A stretch of 64,000 nt of DNA. Origin: Acrocarpospora pleiomorpha. Its GTDB lineage: Bacteria > Actinomycetota > Actinomycetes > Streptosporangiales > Streptosporangiaceae. The stretch's first letter is position 1; the number at the start of each line of letters is the position of its first letter. Below are positions 27,531 through 37,271 of the stretch, in pieces. Below the pieces are notes generated by a model. That model worked only from the letters and a program-made list of their open reading frames with translations, did not search any database and was not told where the DNA came from. The translations under genes and the position numbers were made by a program. Location of the stretch: positions 1 to 64,000 of the forward strand of contig NZ_BLAF01000041.1 of the NCBI RefSeq assembly GCF_009687885.1, read 5' to 3'.

Positions 27531-29285
27531 TCAGCCCAGCGGATACAGCACGTAGGTCACGCCCGACTTGACGGGGGCGTTCCACCTCGTGCCGTCCCAG
27601 CGGCGGAGCGCGCCGTTCTCGTCGGCCGCGAGGATGGCGCCCGGCGCGGCCGTGACCGAGTTGATCCGGTTGTCCATCGTGGGCGTGTCCGGGGCGTCGC
27701 CGCCGGAGATCGAGTAGACGAGCAGCGACTGCTGCTTGGCCTTGGTGAGGACCAGCACCGTGCCGTCGTCCTGCCAGGCGATGTCGAGGATGGTCCGGCC
27801 CGGCTCCGGCGGGATCAGCGTCTCCAGGCCGCCGACCCGGTAGTCGCCCATCCGGACGATGATCCCGATGTCCACCTGCTCTCCGCCGCCGTGGTCGGCG
27901 ATGACCGCGACCCTGACCCCGTCCCTGGCCACCCGGAACGCCTTCACGTTCGCGGTTTCGAGAGCGGGCGCGGTGACCGGGATGGCCTGCCCGTTCACGC
28001 CCCGCCAGACCCTGGAGCCCAGGACGTCATCCGGGCCGGTCTTCTCGACCGACCAGACCTCGCCGTACCGGTCCCAGGACGGCGGGGTCAGCTTGCCCTG
28101 GCCGCTGATCCAGCGCTGCCACTGGCTGCCCTCGGCCAGGTCGGCCACCCAGATCCCGGGTTCGGGGCGGAGCGCGGCCACCCGGCCGGCGGGGAGCTCG
28201 GCCATGGCCGGATGGTCGAAGGCCTGGTTGGGCTCCCCGGCCGCGCCGAGCACCTGCGTCGGCGGCTCGTTGCTCTTGGACTCCTTGACCAGGGTGCCGT
28301 CCAGCACGTAGTAGCCGGGCGGCTCCTTGGCCAGCACGGACGGATCGAACTCGCCGAAGTCGCCGCGCTGGAAGCGCAGCGTGCCGCCGGGGAACGGCTC
28401 CCCGTTGATCGTCACCACGATCGGCATCTGCGGGGCGACCGCGGTGAACGTCCAGGCCAGCTGGGCCTTCATTGCCCGCAGGCTTTCGGGGGAGGCGGCC
28501 AGCTCGGCCAGCTGCGCGCTGAAGTCCATCACCACCGCGTTGTCCTCGACCCGGATGTCGCGCAGTTCGGTGCCGGGCGGGAAGGCGTTCCGCACGCCCT
28601 CGGAGAGCGGCTTGCTCGGCCCGAGCAGCAGCCGCTCGATCAGCGACTCGGGGAAGCCCCGGACCGGGTCGATGGCCAGCCGCACCCGGTCGGAGACCAG
28701 GCCCTGGCCCGCGAGGTCGGGGTAGTAGAGGGTGACCGTGCGGTAGGCCCGGGAGAGGTCATCGGGCCGGAGCAGCAGCGCCGCGGGGGCCGCCGAGATC
28801 CGCCACTGCCCGTTCAGTTTCACCAGCGAGATCGGGTCCCAGGCGTTGTTCTCGGAGTCGGCGGCGGGCAGGTAGCGTCCCTCCGGGTCGATGGTGGCGA
28901 TCTGCTTGCCCGTGATCGGCACCGCGTATTCCGTGGCGTCCTGATCGGGCATCTCGGCCGGGGTGAACTTGCAGTCGCAGATGATCGTGTTGGCCTTCGC
29001 CGGATTCCACGTCGCCTGCGTCTCCGGGGTAAGGTACGTCCTGGCGATCGCCCGGCTGGTGTCGTCGAACCCGGCCATGGCCGCCTGGAAGCCCTGCACG
29101 ATCTCCACCGGGGTGGCGTCGGGCTTGGGCGCGGTGGCGATGACCCGCACGTAGGGCTGGCTCAGCGGGTCGCTGCCGCCGTCCTCTTTCTCCACCGTGG
29201 TGGGATTGCCGCTGGACGGCACGATCGTGCACGCCGACAGTGCGCCCAGCGCGACAAGACCCGCCAGATAGCGTCTAGTCGACAT
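27531..29285 (-). CDS. lpqB: Lipoprotein LpqB
   Basis: 584 residues. A lipoprotein signal with lipobox LSAC (Cys19) is followed by a conserved N-terminal region, a GerMN domain (about 185-300) and a C-terminal beta-propeller (about 310-580). LpqB acts outside the membrane with the MtrB kinase, modulating MtrA signalling in cell division, cell-wall metabolism and, in filamentous species, development. The start overlaps the mtrB end by 11 bases, so the genes are translationally coupled in an mtrA-mtrB-lpqB operon. Confidence 0.95.
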   Translation of the reverse strand: MSTRRYLAGLVALGALSACTIVPSSGNPTTVEKEDGGSDPLSQPYVRVIATAPKPDATPVEIVQGFQAAMAGFDDTSRAIARTYLTPETQATWNPAKANTIICDCKFTPAEMPDQDATEYAVPITGKQIATIDPEGRYLPAADSENNAWDPISLVKLNGQWRISAAPAALLLRPDDLSRAYRTVTLYYPDLAGQGLVSDRVRLAIDPVRGFPESLIERLLLGPSKPLSEGVRNAFPPGTELRDIRVEDNAVVMDFSAQLAELAASPESLRAMKAQLAWTFTAVAPQMPIVVTINGEPFPGGTLRFQRGDFGEFDPSVLAKEPPGYYVLDGTLVKESKSNEPPTQVLGAAGEPNQAFDHPAMAELPAGRVAALRPEPGIWVADLAEGSQWQRWISGQGKLTPPSWDRYGEVWSVEKTGPDDVLGSRVWRGVNGQAIPVTAPALETANVKAFRVARDGVRVAVIADHGGGEQVDIGIIVRMGDYRVGGLETLIPPEPGRTILDIAWQDDGTVLVLTKAKQQSLLVYSISGGDAPDTPTMDNRINSVTAAPGAILAADENGALRRWDGTRWNAPVKSGVTYVLYPLG

Positions 29286-31044
29286 CGAACACCCCAGACT
29301 CGCCCGCCGCGGCCGACAGCACGGGCGTCGCCTGCCCGCGCCAGGTGCGCCGCATCTCCACCTCGGGCGGCACCAGCGGCAGCGGCGAGCCTTTCAGCTC
29401 GCTTCCCGCGATCCGGGGCAACGACAGCCGGAACTGGGTGCCCTCCCCGGGCGAGCCCCACGCCTGCAGCCAGCCGCCGTGCAGGATCGCGTCCTCGCGG
29501 GAGATGGCGAGCCCGAGCCCGGTGCCGCCGATGGTCCTGGCCCGGGACGGGTCGGCCCGCCAGAACCGGTCGAAGACCATGTTCTCCTCGCCGTGCCGCA
29601 ACCCCACCCCGTGGTCGCGGACGGCCACCGCCACCGCGTCCCGGTCGGCGCCGAGGGCGACCACGATGTCCTTGCCCTCGCCGTGCTCGATGGCGTTGAA
29701 CAGCAGGTTGCGCAGGATGCGCTCGACCCGGCGGCTGTCGCACTCGGCCATGCACGGCTCGTTGGGCAGCCGCAGCTCGAACCGGGTGGCGTGCCGCTCG
29801 GCCAGCGCCTCGGAGTCTCCGACCGCGCGCAGCACCACGTCGCGCATGTCCACCGGGTCCAGGTCGAGGGTGGCCGCGCCGGCGTCGTAGCGGCTGATCT
29901 CCAGCAGGTCGGCCAGCATCGACTCGAAGCGTTCCAGCTGGGCCTGCATCAGCTCGGCCGAGCGGGCCGCCATCGGGTCGAAGTCCTCACGGGCCTCATA
30001 CAGCAGGTCGGCGGCCATCCGTACGGTGGTCAGCGGGGTGCGCAGCTCGTGCGAGACGTCGGACACGAACTGGCGCTGCACCTGGGAGAGCTCCTCCAGC
30101 TGGTGGATCTTGAGGGCCAGGTTGCTGGCCATCTCGTTGAAGGAGGTGGCCAGCCGGGCCAGGTCGTCCTCGCCGCGGACCTTGAGGCGTTCCTCCAGGC
30201 GGCCGGAGGCCAGGCGTTCCGCGGCCTGGCGGGCCAGCCGTACGGGGGTGACGACCTGGCGGGTGACCAGCGAGGCGATCGCGGCGAGCAGCAGGACCAG
30301 GCCGGCGCCCACGATGATCAGCAGCTGGAGCACCGAGGAGAGCGTCTCCTCCTCTTCCTGCAGCGGGAACAGGTGGTAGATCTCGTACGTGCCGTCCGGG
30401 CTGAAGACCAGCGAGCCGACCACGAAGCCGATCTGGTTGGGCTCGGCGTGGTCCAGGTAGCGCAGCGTGGCCGGCTGCCGCCAGGAGAGCGTGGTGGAGC
30501 CGCTCTTCTGCAGGTCGCGGCGGAGCCGTTCCGGCACGCTGGCCACGTCGATGTTGCCGGTGGCGCGGTCCTGCCCGACCCGGCTCTTGTTCAGGATGAT
30601 CACGTCGTACCGGGATCCGGCGCGCTCGGCGAGGGCCCGGGCAGCGAGCTCGACCGGGGTGCTGACGGCGATGCCGTGGTCGTCACCCTTGGGCGGCACG
30701 TCGTTCTGCGAGACGGTGAAGTAGCCGGCGACGCTGGACACGTTGGCCTTGGCCTCCGCGGTCGCCGCCCGGGTCCGGCCGGCGATCATCGCGTCGGTGA
30801 TCGACTGGAACAGGAACACGCCCAGCACGGCCACCACGACCATCGAGACGACCAGCGTGCTGGTCACCACCCGCAGCTGGAGCGAGCGCCGGTAGGCGCC
30901 GCGCAGCCGCCCGGCCAGCCGCCGGGCGCGCCGCCGCACCCCGCGCGCGATCTGCCGTAAGGTGCGCCGCGGCCGCTTGCCACGCGCTTTCAGGGCGGAA
31001 CCCGAGGGTTTCCGCCCTGTCGCCGACGCCGAGGGGGGAGGCAT
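29275..31044 (-). CDS. mtrB: Sensor histidine kinase MtrB
   Basis: 589 residues. A basic cytoplasmic N-terminus of about 55 residues precedes TM1 (59-80). An extracellular domain spans about 82-235 and TM2 238-262, followed by HAMP (about 262-315), HisKA with phosphorylated His332 in FVSDVSHELRTPLT, and HATPase_c with DHGVGLRHGEENMVFDRFWR. It phosphorylates MtrA. The gene lies 10 bp downstream of mtrA and overlaps lpqB. Domain content and order are standard. Confidence 0.96.
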   Translation of the reverse strand: MPPPSASATGRKPSGSALKARGKRPRRTLRQIARGVRRRARRLAGRLRGAYRRSLQLRVVTSTLVVSMVVVAVLGVFLFQSITDAMIAGRTRAATAEAKANVSSVAGYFTVSQNDVPPKGDDHGIAVSTPVELAARALAERAGSRYDVIILNKSRVGQDRATGNIDVASVPERLRRDLQKSGSTTLSWRQPATLRYLDHAEPNQIGFVVGSLVFSPDGTYEIYHLFPLQEEEETLSSVLQLLIIVGAGLVLLLAAIASLVTRQVVTPVRLARQAAERLASGRLEERLKVRGEDDLARLATSFNEMASNLALKIHQLEELSQVQRQFVSDVSHELRTPLTTVRMAADLLYEAREDFDPMAARSAELMQAQLERFESMLADLLEISRYDAGAATLDLDPVDMRDVVLRAVGDSEALAERHATRFELRLPNEPCMAECDSRRVERILRNLLFNAIEHGEGKDIVVALGADRDAVAVAVRDHGVGLRHGEENMVFDRFWRADPSRARTIGGTGLGLAISREDAILHGGWLQAWGSPGEGTQFRLSLPRIAGSELKGSPLPLVPPEVEMRRTWRGQATPVLSAAAGESGVFDVD

Positions 31045-31054
31045 GCCGGTTCGG

Positions 31055-31732
31055 CTACGCGGGGCCGGCCTTGTATCCCACGCCCCGGACCGTCACCACG
31101 ATCTCCGGATGCTCGGGATCCTTCTCGATCTTCGCCCGCAGCCGCTGCACGTGCACGTTGACCAGCCGGGTGTCGGCCGCGTGCCGGTAACCCCAGACCT
31201 GTTCGAGCAGGACTTCCCGGGTGAACACCTGCCGCGGCTTGCGCGCCAGCGCGACCAGCAGGTCGAACTCCAGCGGAGTCAGGTTGATGGTCTCCTCGAA
31301 CCGCTTCACCGAGTGCCCGGCGACGTCGATGGTGATGTCGCCGATCTGCAGGATCTCCGGCGTCGGCTCGTCGGTACGGCGCAGCCGCGCCCGCACCCGC
31401 GCCACCAGCTCCTTCGGCTTGAACGGCTTGACGATGTAGTCGTCGGCGCCGGATTCCAGGCCGAGCACCACGTCGATGGTGTCGCTCTTGGCGGTGAGCA
31501 TGACGATGGGCACGCCCGACTCGGCCCTGATCCGGCGGCAGACGTCGATGCCGTCGGCGCCGGGCAGCATCAGGTCGAGCAGGACCAGATCCGGGCGGGT
31601 GTCGCGGAAGGCGTCGAGCGCCTTGTCGCCGTCGGACACGAACGACGGCTCAAACCCTTCTCCGCGCAACACGATGCCGAGCATCTCGGCGAGAGCGGCG
31701 TCGTCGTCGACGACCAGCACGCGTCCTTTCAT
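31055..31732 (-). CDS. mtrA: OmpR-family response regulator MtrA
   Basis: 225 residues. The receiver has Asp9-Asp11, phosphoacceptor Asp53 (LVLLDLMLPGADG) and Lys in IVKPFKPKEL. The C-terminal winged helix ends with HPEIVVTVRGVGYKAG. MtrA is an actinobacterial master regulator of cell-wall hydrolases, replication and development that binds GTCACA-type or GTAAC-type direct repeats. Candidate repeats of that type occur at 41031-41071. Confidence 0.96.
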   Translation of the reverse strand: MKGRVLVVDDDAALAEMLGIVLRGEGFEPSFVSDGDKALDAFRDTRPDLVLLDLMLPGADGIDVCRRIRAESGVPIVMLTAKSDTIDVVLGLESGADDYIVKPFKPKELVARVRARLRRTDEPTPEILQIGDITIDVAGHSVKRFEETINLTPLEFDLLVALARKPRQVFTREVLLEQVWGYRHAADTRLVNVHVQRLRAKIEKDPEHPEIVVTVRGVGYKAGPA

Positions 31733-32037
31733 GGCCCCTCATTCGTTCTTAGCGCAGGTTGGGAGGTATTGGGGGGATTTCGGGTTTCTGGGAAGGTTAC
31801 CCGCGACCACCCCATGGGTGATACACGACCATGACAAAGGATGGAGTTTAGGGGCTTGTGGTGGAACGCGCGATGATCTGACCCGATTCTGACCTGTATA
31901 AGGCCAGCGTCGCGGGAACTCCATAGTGCGGTCACGTTCCAAGTCTGCGCTTCGTCAGCGCGTTTCTGCCATCCCAGCTTCATGGTTTCCCCATACGGAG
32001 GACTCCGGGTAGCCGTACATCATGCCAGGATTGGGAC
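31733..32037. other. Divergent promoter region of mtrA and the membrane operon
   Basis: 305 bp without a gene. A patch around 31870-31900 contains TCTGACC twice and TGTATAAGG, which could be a promoter for either arm. No clear operator palindrome. Confidence 0.4.
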
Positions 32038-33252
32038 ATGACAGACGGTCCCCACGAGAACCCGCCGCCCGGGTGGGCAGCTCAGCAGCCCCCCGCGTAC
32101 GGCGCGCCCGGCCCGGGTTCCTGGGCGGCCCCCGGTCAGCAGCCCCCGCCACCGCCTCCGCCGCCGGGGTACGGTCCGTATCCGCAGATGCCGTACAACC
32201 CCTATGGTGCGCCGCCCCCGCCGAAGCCGGGGATCATCCCGCTGCGCCCGCTGACCATAGGCGACATGTTCAACGGCGCGGTGGCGGCCATTCGCGCCAA
32301 CCCGAAGGCGACGCTCGGGCTCGCCGCGGTCGTGGTGACCGTGACCCAGCTGGTGGCGTTCGCGATCCAGGCGGCCACCGCTCAGGCCACGCTCGACCTG
32401 CTCACCCTCGACCAGCGCACGGTGGCGGACGACCCGGACGCGATCATGGGATCGCTGGCCGGGCTGTTCAGCGGGGCGATGCTCAGCCTCATCGTGTCCG
32501 TGATCTCCATGGTGGTGCTGACCGGAATCCTGACCAGCGTGGTCGGGCGGTCGGTGTTCGGCGAGTCGATCTCCATCGGCCAGGCCTGGCGGCAGACGGC
32601 GGGGCGGGTGCTGCCGCTGCTGGGGCTCGGCCTGCTGCAGACTCTCATGGTGTTCGGCATCATCGTGGTCCCGTTCCTGCTGATCGTCGTAGCGGTGTCC
32701 TTCCTGGGCGCGGCGGCGATGCTGCTGTTCTTTCTGCTCCTCGTCGGCGGCGTCATCGGCGCGGTGTTCCTCTACACCAAGATGAGCCTGGCCGGCGCGG
32801 CCATCGTGCTGGAGCGGATCGGCGTGTTCGCCGCCATCGGCCGGTCGTTCCGGCTGGTGCGGGGCGACTTCTGGCGGGTGTTCGGCATCCTGCTGCTGAC
32901 CGCGATCGTCGCCGGCCTTGTCCAGGGCGCGATCGGCGCCCCGTTCCAGATCGTCGGAACCTTCATCGGGGAGGACGCGGAGAGCCTCCAGGAGGTGACC
33001 TCCGGCTTCTACCTGTCGATGGCGCTGGCCACCGTCGGGGCCATCATCGGCGGCGTGCTCGCCAGCCCGTTCTCGGCCGCCGTCAACACCCTGCTCTACG
33101 CCGACCGCCGGATGCGGGCGGAGGCGTTCGACCTGGTCCTGCAGACCGAGGCGCTGGAACGGCAGCGCGGCGCCATGCCCACCGGGCCGCAGGACCTCTG
33201 GCATCCGACGTACGGCTCCGGCTACCGTCCGCCGGGCCCCTGGCAGCCGTGA
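32038..33252 (+). CDS. Multi-pass membrane protein, GPDPase membrane-domain-like
   Basis: 404 residues. The first about 65 are Pro/Gly/Tyr-rich (PPPPPPPPGYGPYPQMPYNP) and presumably disordered in the cytoplasm. About six transmembrane segments follow, including LGLAAVVVTVTQLVAFAI and long glycine/valine-rich helices near 150-245. The pattern resembles the membrane domain seen in glycerophosphodiester phosphodiesterase-associated proteins, without the catalytic domain. First gene of a tightly packed operon with the DUF4129, DUF4350, MoxR and DUF58 genes. The last four bases overlap the next start (GTGA). Confidence 0.8.
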   Translation: MTDGPHENPPPGWAAQQPPAYGAPGPGSWAAPGQQPPPPPPPPGYGPYPQMPYNPYGAPPPPKPGIIPLRPLTIGDMFNGAVAAIRANPKATLGLAAVVVTVTQLVAFAIQAATAQATLDLLTLDQRTVADDPDAIMGSLAGLFSGAMLSLIVSVISMVVLTGILTSVVGRSVFGESISIGQAWRQTAGRVLPLLGLGLLQTLMVFGIIVVPFLLIVVAVSFLGAAAMLLFFLLLVGGVIGAVFLYTKMSLAGAAIVLERIGVFAAIGRSFRLVRGDFWRVFGILLLTAIVAGLVQGAIGAPFQIVGTFIGEDAESLQEVTSGFYLSMALATVGAIIGGVLASPFSAAVNTLLYADRRMRAEAFDLVLQTEALERQRGAMPTGPQDLWHPTYGSGYRPPGPWQP

Positions 33253-33869
33253 CCGGCTGGGACGTCCCGGTCGACCTCGGCAGGGAGGCCGCCAGGGAGG
33301 CGGCGATCCGCGAGCTGGCCGACCCGGCCTACCCGAAGGAGTCCTGGACGGACCGGCTGCTGGGCTGGGTCGCGGAGTGGATCGACAACCTGCTCCAGGC
33401 GGCCGGGCAGGTGCCGGGCGGCTGGCTCGCGCTGGTCGTGCTCGGCCTGATCGTGATCGGCCTGGCCGTCCTGCTGCTGCGCACCGCGACCCGGGCGACC
33501 AGGGCGGCGTCCGGCGCGGCCGTGCTCTACGACGAGCACATCAGGTCGGCCGCCGAGCACCGGGCCGCCGCCGAGCAGCACGCGCAGCGGCAGGAGTGGG
33601 CCGCCGCCGTCCGGGAGCGGCTCCGGGCCATCGCCCGCGACCTGGAGGAACGCACGATCGTGGAACCGCAGCCCGGGCGCACCGCCGACGAGTTCGCCGC
33701 CGAGGCCGGGGCCGCGCTGCCCGAGTTCCGGGCCGACCTGGCCGCGGCCGCGCGTCACTTCGACGACGTCACCTACGGCGAGGCGCCCGGCACGCCCGCC
33801 GGATACGCCCTGCTGACCGCGCTGGACGAGCGGCTGCAGCGGGCCCGGCCGATGCTGGTGGCCGGATGA
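33249..33869 (+). CDS. DUF4129-domain membrane protein
   Basis: 206 residues from GTG 33249, overlapping the previous stop by four bases. A cytoplasmic or extracytoplasmic N-terminal stretch precedes one strong transmembrane helix (WLALVVLGLIVIGLAVLLLL-like, about 58-80). The DUF4129 region (about 135-200) contains EWAAAVRERLRAIARDLEER and GRTADEFAAEAGAALP. DUF4129 proteins are partners of MoxR/DUF58 modules; direct activity is unknown. The stop overlaps the next start (ATGA). Confidence 0.85.
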   Translation: MTGWDVPVDLGREAAREAAIRELADPAYPKESWTDRLLGWVAEWIDNLLQAAGQVPGGWLALVVLGLIVIGLAVLLLRTATRATRAASGAAVLYDEHIRSAAEHRAAAEQHAQRQEWAAAVRERLRAIARDLEERTIVEPQPGRTADEFAAEAGAALPEFRADLAAAARHFDDVTYGEAPGTPAGYALLTALDERLQRARPMLVAG

Positions 33870-34990
33870 GCGTGCCCACCTCGCCGCGGATCCGGGATCG
33901 GTGGCGGACCTGGCGCGGCGTGCTCGGCACGCTGCTGCTCATCTCGGCCTTCGCCGTGCTGATGGTCGGCGTGTCCACGCCACGCCCCGGCGGTTACCTG
34001 GACGCGGAGGCCACCGGGTCCGGCGGAGCGCGCGCGCTCGCCGAGATCCTGGCCGATCAGGGCGTACGGGTCGTGCAGGTGCGCACCCTGGAGGAGGCCA
34101 GAAGCGTCGCGACGCCGGACTCGCTGGTGGTGCTGGCCCGCCCCGAATACCTGATGGACGACGACCTGCTGGACCGGATCGACGAGCTGCCCGGCGACCG
34201 GCTGCTGATCGAGCCGTTCGACACGGTCCTCGACGAACTGGCCCCCGGCGTCACCGAAGGATCGTACGAAGAAGTGCGCAGCCGGGAACCCGGATGCGGA
34301 ATGCGCGAGGCCGTCCAGGCCGGAAACGCCCGCATGGGCGGCTCCTACTACCAGGTGACCGGCCCGGACGCCCGCTGCTACGACGGCACCCTGATCCGGT
34401 TCCGGCCGAACGGCAGGACCACCACAATCGTCGGCTCCGGCCAGTTCCTCACCAACGGCAGGCTGATCGAGGACGGCAACGCGGCCCTGGCCGTGAACCT
34501 GGTCGGCACCCGCTCGCAGGTCACCTGGTTCGCCCCCCGGATCCCGCTGGGCAACGAGCCGCCCGCGACCCTGGAGGAGTTGCTCCCCGAGCAGCTCACC
34601 TGGCTGGTCTGGAGCCTGATCGTGGCGGTCGGGCTGATCGCGATCGCGCAGGGCCGCAGGCTCGGTCCGGTGGTGACCGAGAAGCTGCCGGTCATCGTGC
34701 GCGCCGCCGAGACCGTGGAGGGCCGGGGCCGCCTCTACCGGGCTCGCCGGGCCCGTGACCGGGCCGGGCACGCGCTCCGCGCCGCCACCCTGGACCGGAT
34801 CGTGCCCCGGCTGGGACTCGCGCCGGGCAGCGCGGCGGACGCGATCGTTTCGGCGATAGCCGTACGGATCGGGCAGGATGCCGGACAGATCCGGTCGGTC
34901 CTCTACGGCCCGGCGCCCGCCGACGACGCGCAACTGGTCGCGCTGGCCCGGCAACTCGACGTTATTGAAAGGCAGGTAAGAGACTCGTGA
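33866..34990 (+). CDS. DUF4350-domain membrane protein
   Basis: 374 residues from ATG 33866. TM1 (about 18-38) is followed by a GATase-like fold of the DUF4350 family (about 45-250) with EATGSGGARALAEILADQGV and DSLVVLARPEYL. A second TM (about 250-268) and a basic cytoplasmic tail follow. DUF4350 proteins travel with MoxR and DUF58 genes. The residues CGMREAVQAGNAR and RCYDG may form an extracytoplasmic disulphide. The stop overlaps the moxR start. Confidence 0.87.
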   Translation: MSVPTSPRIRDRWRTWRGVLGTLLLISAFAVLMVGVSTPRPGGYLDAEATGSGGARALAEILADQGVRVVQVRTLEEARSVATPDSLVVLARPEYLMDDDLLDRIDELPGDRLLIEPFDTVLDELAPGVTEGSYEEVRSREPGCGMREAVQAGNARMGGSYYQVTGPDARCYDGTLIRFRPNGRTTTIVGSGQFLTNGRLIEDGNAALAVNLVGTRSQVTWFAPRIPLGNEPPATLEELLPEQLTWLVWSLIVAVGLIAIAQGRRLGPVVTEKLPVIVRAAETVEGRGRLYRARRARDRAGHALRAATLDRIVPRLGLAPGSAADAIVSAIAVRIGQDAGQIRSVLYGPAPADDAQLVALARQLDVIERQVRDS

Positions 34991-35940
34991 CGACACCTGA
35001 CGCCTCCCGGGAGGCGCTGGCCGCGCTCCGCGCGGAGGTCGCCAAGGCGGTGGTCGGCCAGGACGCCGTCGTCACCGGCCTGGTGATCGCGCTGCTCTGC
35101 CGGGGCCACGTGCTCCTGGAGGGCGTGCCCGGCGTGGCCAAGACCCTGCTGGTGCGTACGCTGGCCGCGGCCCTCTCCCTCGACTTCAAGCGGGTGCAGT
35201 TCACCCCCGACCTGATGCCGGGCGACATCACCGGATCGCTGGTCTACGACGCCAAGACGGCCGCGTTCGAGTTCCACGACGGCCCGGTCTTCACCCACCT
35301 GCTGCTGGCCGACGAGATCAACAGGACCCCGCCGAAAACGCAGGCGGCGCTGCTGGAGGCGATGGAGGAGCGCCAGGTGAGCGTGGACGGCTCGGCCCGC
35401 CCGCTGCCCGACCCGTTCATCGTGGCCGCGACCCAGAACCCGATCGAATACGAGGGCACCTACCAGCTGCCCGAGGCCCAACTGGACCGGTTCCTGCTCA
35501 AGCTGACCGTGCCGGTGCCGCCCCGGGATCAGGAGATCGCGGTCCTGGACCGGCACGCTCGCGGCTTCGATCCGCGCGACCTGACGGAGATCAAGCCGGT
35601 GGCCTCGGCCGCGGACCTGGAGGCCGGGCGGATGGCGGTCAGCCAGGTGCACGTCTCCCCCGAGGTGCTCGGCTACATCGTGGACATTGCCAGGGCCACC
35701 CGGCAGTCCCCGTCGCTCCAGCTGGGCGTCTCGCCGCGTGGCGCGACCGCGCTGCTGGCCGCCGCGCGGGCCTGGGGGTGGCTGTCGGGCCGGACCTACG
35801 TGACGCCGGACGACGTGAAGGCGCTGGCCAGGCCCGCCCTGCGGCACCGGATCCAGCTGCGGCCGGAGGCGGAACTGGAGGGCGCCACGCCGGACGGCCT
35901 GCTGGACGGCGTGCTCGCCGCCGTCCCCGTGCCCAGGTGA
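34987..35940 (+). CDS. moxR: MoxR-family AAA+ ATPase
   Basis: 317 residues from GTG 34987. Walker A is LLEGVPGVAKTLL (near 42-52; the usual GKT lysine context reads GVAKT, normal for MoxR), Walker B is LLADEINRTPPKTQAALLEAM, and sensor 1 is VAATQNPIEYEGTYQLPEAQ. MoxR ATPases act as chaperones that load metal or assemble complexes with VWA or DUF58 partners; the DUF58 gene follows 7 bp downstream. Part of a five-gene overlapping operon. Confidence 0.95.
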   Translation: MTTPDASREALAALRAEVAKAVVGQDAVVTGLVIALLCRGHVLLEGVPGVAKTLLVRTLAAALSLDFKRVQFTPDLMPGDITGSLVYDAKTAAFEFHDGPVFTHLLLADEINRTPPKTQAALLEAMEERQVSVDGSARPLPDPFIVAATQNPIEYEGTYQLPEAQLDRFLLKLTVPVPPRDQEIAVLDRHARGFDPRDLTEIKPVASAADLEAGRMAVSQVHVSPEVLGYIVDIARATRQSPSLQLGVSPRGATALLAAARAWGWLSGRTYVTPDDVKALARPALRHRIQLRPEAELEGATPDGLLDGVLAAVPVPR

Positions 35941-35947
35941 GCCCGGC

Positions 35948-37270
35948 GTGGCACTGACCGGCAGGGCTGGGCTGATCGCGCTGGCGGGCGCGCTCCTGGT
36001 GGTGCTCTCGCCCCGGCCGGGGCTGGTCTTCGCGGTGCTGCTCGGGCTGCTGGCCGTGCTGATCGGCGTCGACCTGGCGCTGGCCGGGAGCGTGCACGCG
36101 CTGCGCTTCCAGCGGCAGGGCGACAGCGCGCTCCGGCTCGGCGACTCGGCCGAGGTCACCCTGCTGGTGGAGAACCCGGGTGCCCGGCGGGTGCGCGGGC
36201 GGCTGCGGGACGCCTGGGCGCCGAGCGTGCGGGCCATGCCCCGGGAGCAGCCGGTGGACGTGCCGCCAGGCGAGCGGCGCAGGATCGTGTTCCGGCTGAG
36301 CCCGCTGCGGCGCGGCGACCACCAGGCGGTGGCGGTCACCGTGCGGGCGGTCGGCCCGCTCGGCATCGCCGCCCGGCAGGGCTCGCACCGGGTGCCGTGG
36401 TCGGTCCGGGTGCTGCCGCCGTTCCTGAGCCGCCGCCACCTGCCATCCCGGCTGGCCAAGCTGCGCGAGCTGGACGGGCGGCACCCGGCGCTGGTCCGCG
36501 GCCAGGGCACCGAGTTCGACTCGCTCAGGGAGTACGTGGCCGGCGACGACGTGCGCTCGATCGACTGGCGGGCCACCGCGCGCCGCCACGACGTGGTGGT
36601 GCGCACCTGGCGGCCCGAGCGGGACCGGCGGGTGCTGATCGTGCTGGACACCGGGCGCACCTCGGCGGGCCGGGTCGGCGTCGATCCGACCTCGGGTGAC
36701 CCGACCGGGTGGCCCCGGCTGGACTGGTCCATGGACGCGGCGCTGCTGCTGGCCGCGCTGGCCGCCAAGGCCGGGGACCGGGTGGACTTCCTGGCCCACG
36801 ACCGGGCGGTACGGGCCTGGGTGTCCGGCGCGTCCCGGACCGAGACGCTGTCCGCGGTGGTGAACGCGATGGCGCCGCTGGAGGCGGAGCTGGTCGAGGC
36901 GGACGCGCCCGGCATGGTCGCGGCGGTGCTCACCCGGGCCCGGCGGCGCTGCCTGGTGGTGCTACTCACCGACCTGAACGCGGCCGCGCTGGAGGAGGGG
37001 CTGCTGCCGGTGCTGCCCCAGCTGTCGGCGCGGCATCAGGTGCTGGTCGCGGCGGTGGCCGATCCCCGGGTGGCCGAACTGGCCGCCGGGCGGGACGGCG
37101 CGGAGCAGGTCTACGACGCCGCGGCGGCGGAGAAGCTGCGCGGCGAGCGGCGGCGGATCACCGCGCGGCTGCGCCGGCACGGCGTGGAGGTGGTGGACGC
37201 GCTGCCCGAGGACGCGGCGCCCGCGCTCGCCGACGCGTACCTGGCGTTGAAGGCGGCCGGGCGGTTGTAG
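35948..37270 (+). CDS. DUF58-domain protein
   Basis: 440 residues. Two adjacent N-terminal transmembrane helices (about 7-45) precede a beta-rich domain. The DUF58 motif GTEFDSLREYVAGDDVRSIDWRATAR-type signature lies near 190-215 (key residues E-R-Y-D-D-R-IDW). A VWA-like region with VLIVLDTGRT follows. Partner of the MoxR ATPase just upstream. Such pairs are linked to envelope assembly in other bacteria; the function here is inferred. Ends 1 bp from the convergent SpoIIM-like gene. Confidence 0.92.
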   Translation: MALTGRAGLIALAGALLVVLSPRPGLVFAVLLGLLAVLIGVDLALAGSVHALRFQRQGDSALRLGDSAEVTLLVENPGARRVRGRLRDAWAPSVRAMPREQPVDVPPGERRRIVFRLSPLRRGDHQAVAVTVRAVGPLGIAARQGSHRVPWSVRVLPPFLSRRHLPSRLAKLRELDGRHPALVRGQGTEFDSLREYVAGDDVRSIDWRATARRHDVVVRTWRPERDRRVLIVLDTGRTSAGRVGVDPTSGDPTGWPRLDWSMDAALLLAALAAKAGDRVDFLAHDRAVRAWVSGASRTETLSAVVNAMAPLEAELVEADAPGMVAAVLTRARRRCLVVLLTDLNAAALEEGLLPVLPQLSARHQVLVAAVADPRVAELAAGRDGAEQVYDAAAAEKLRGERRRITARLRRHGVEVVDALPEDAAPALADAYLALKAAGRL

Positions 37271-37271
37271 A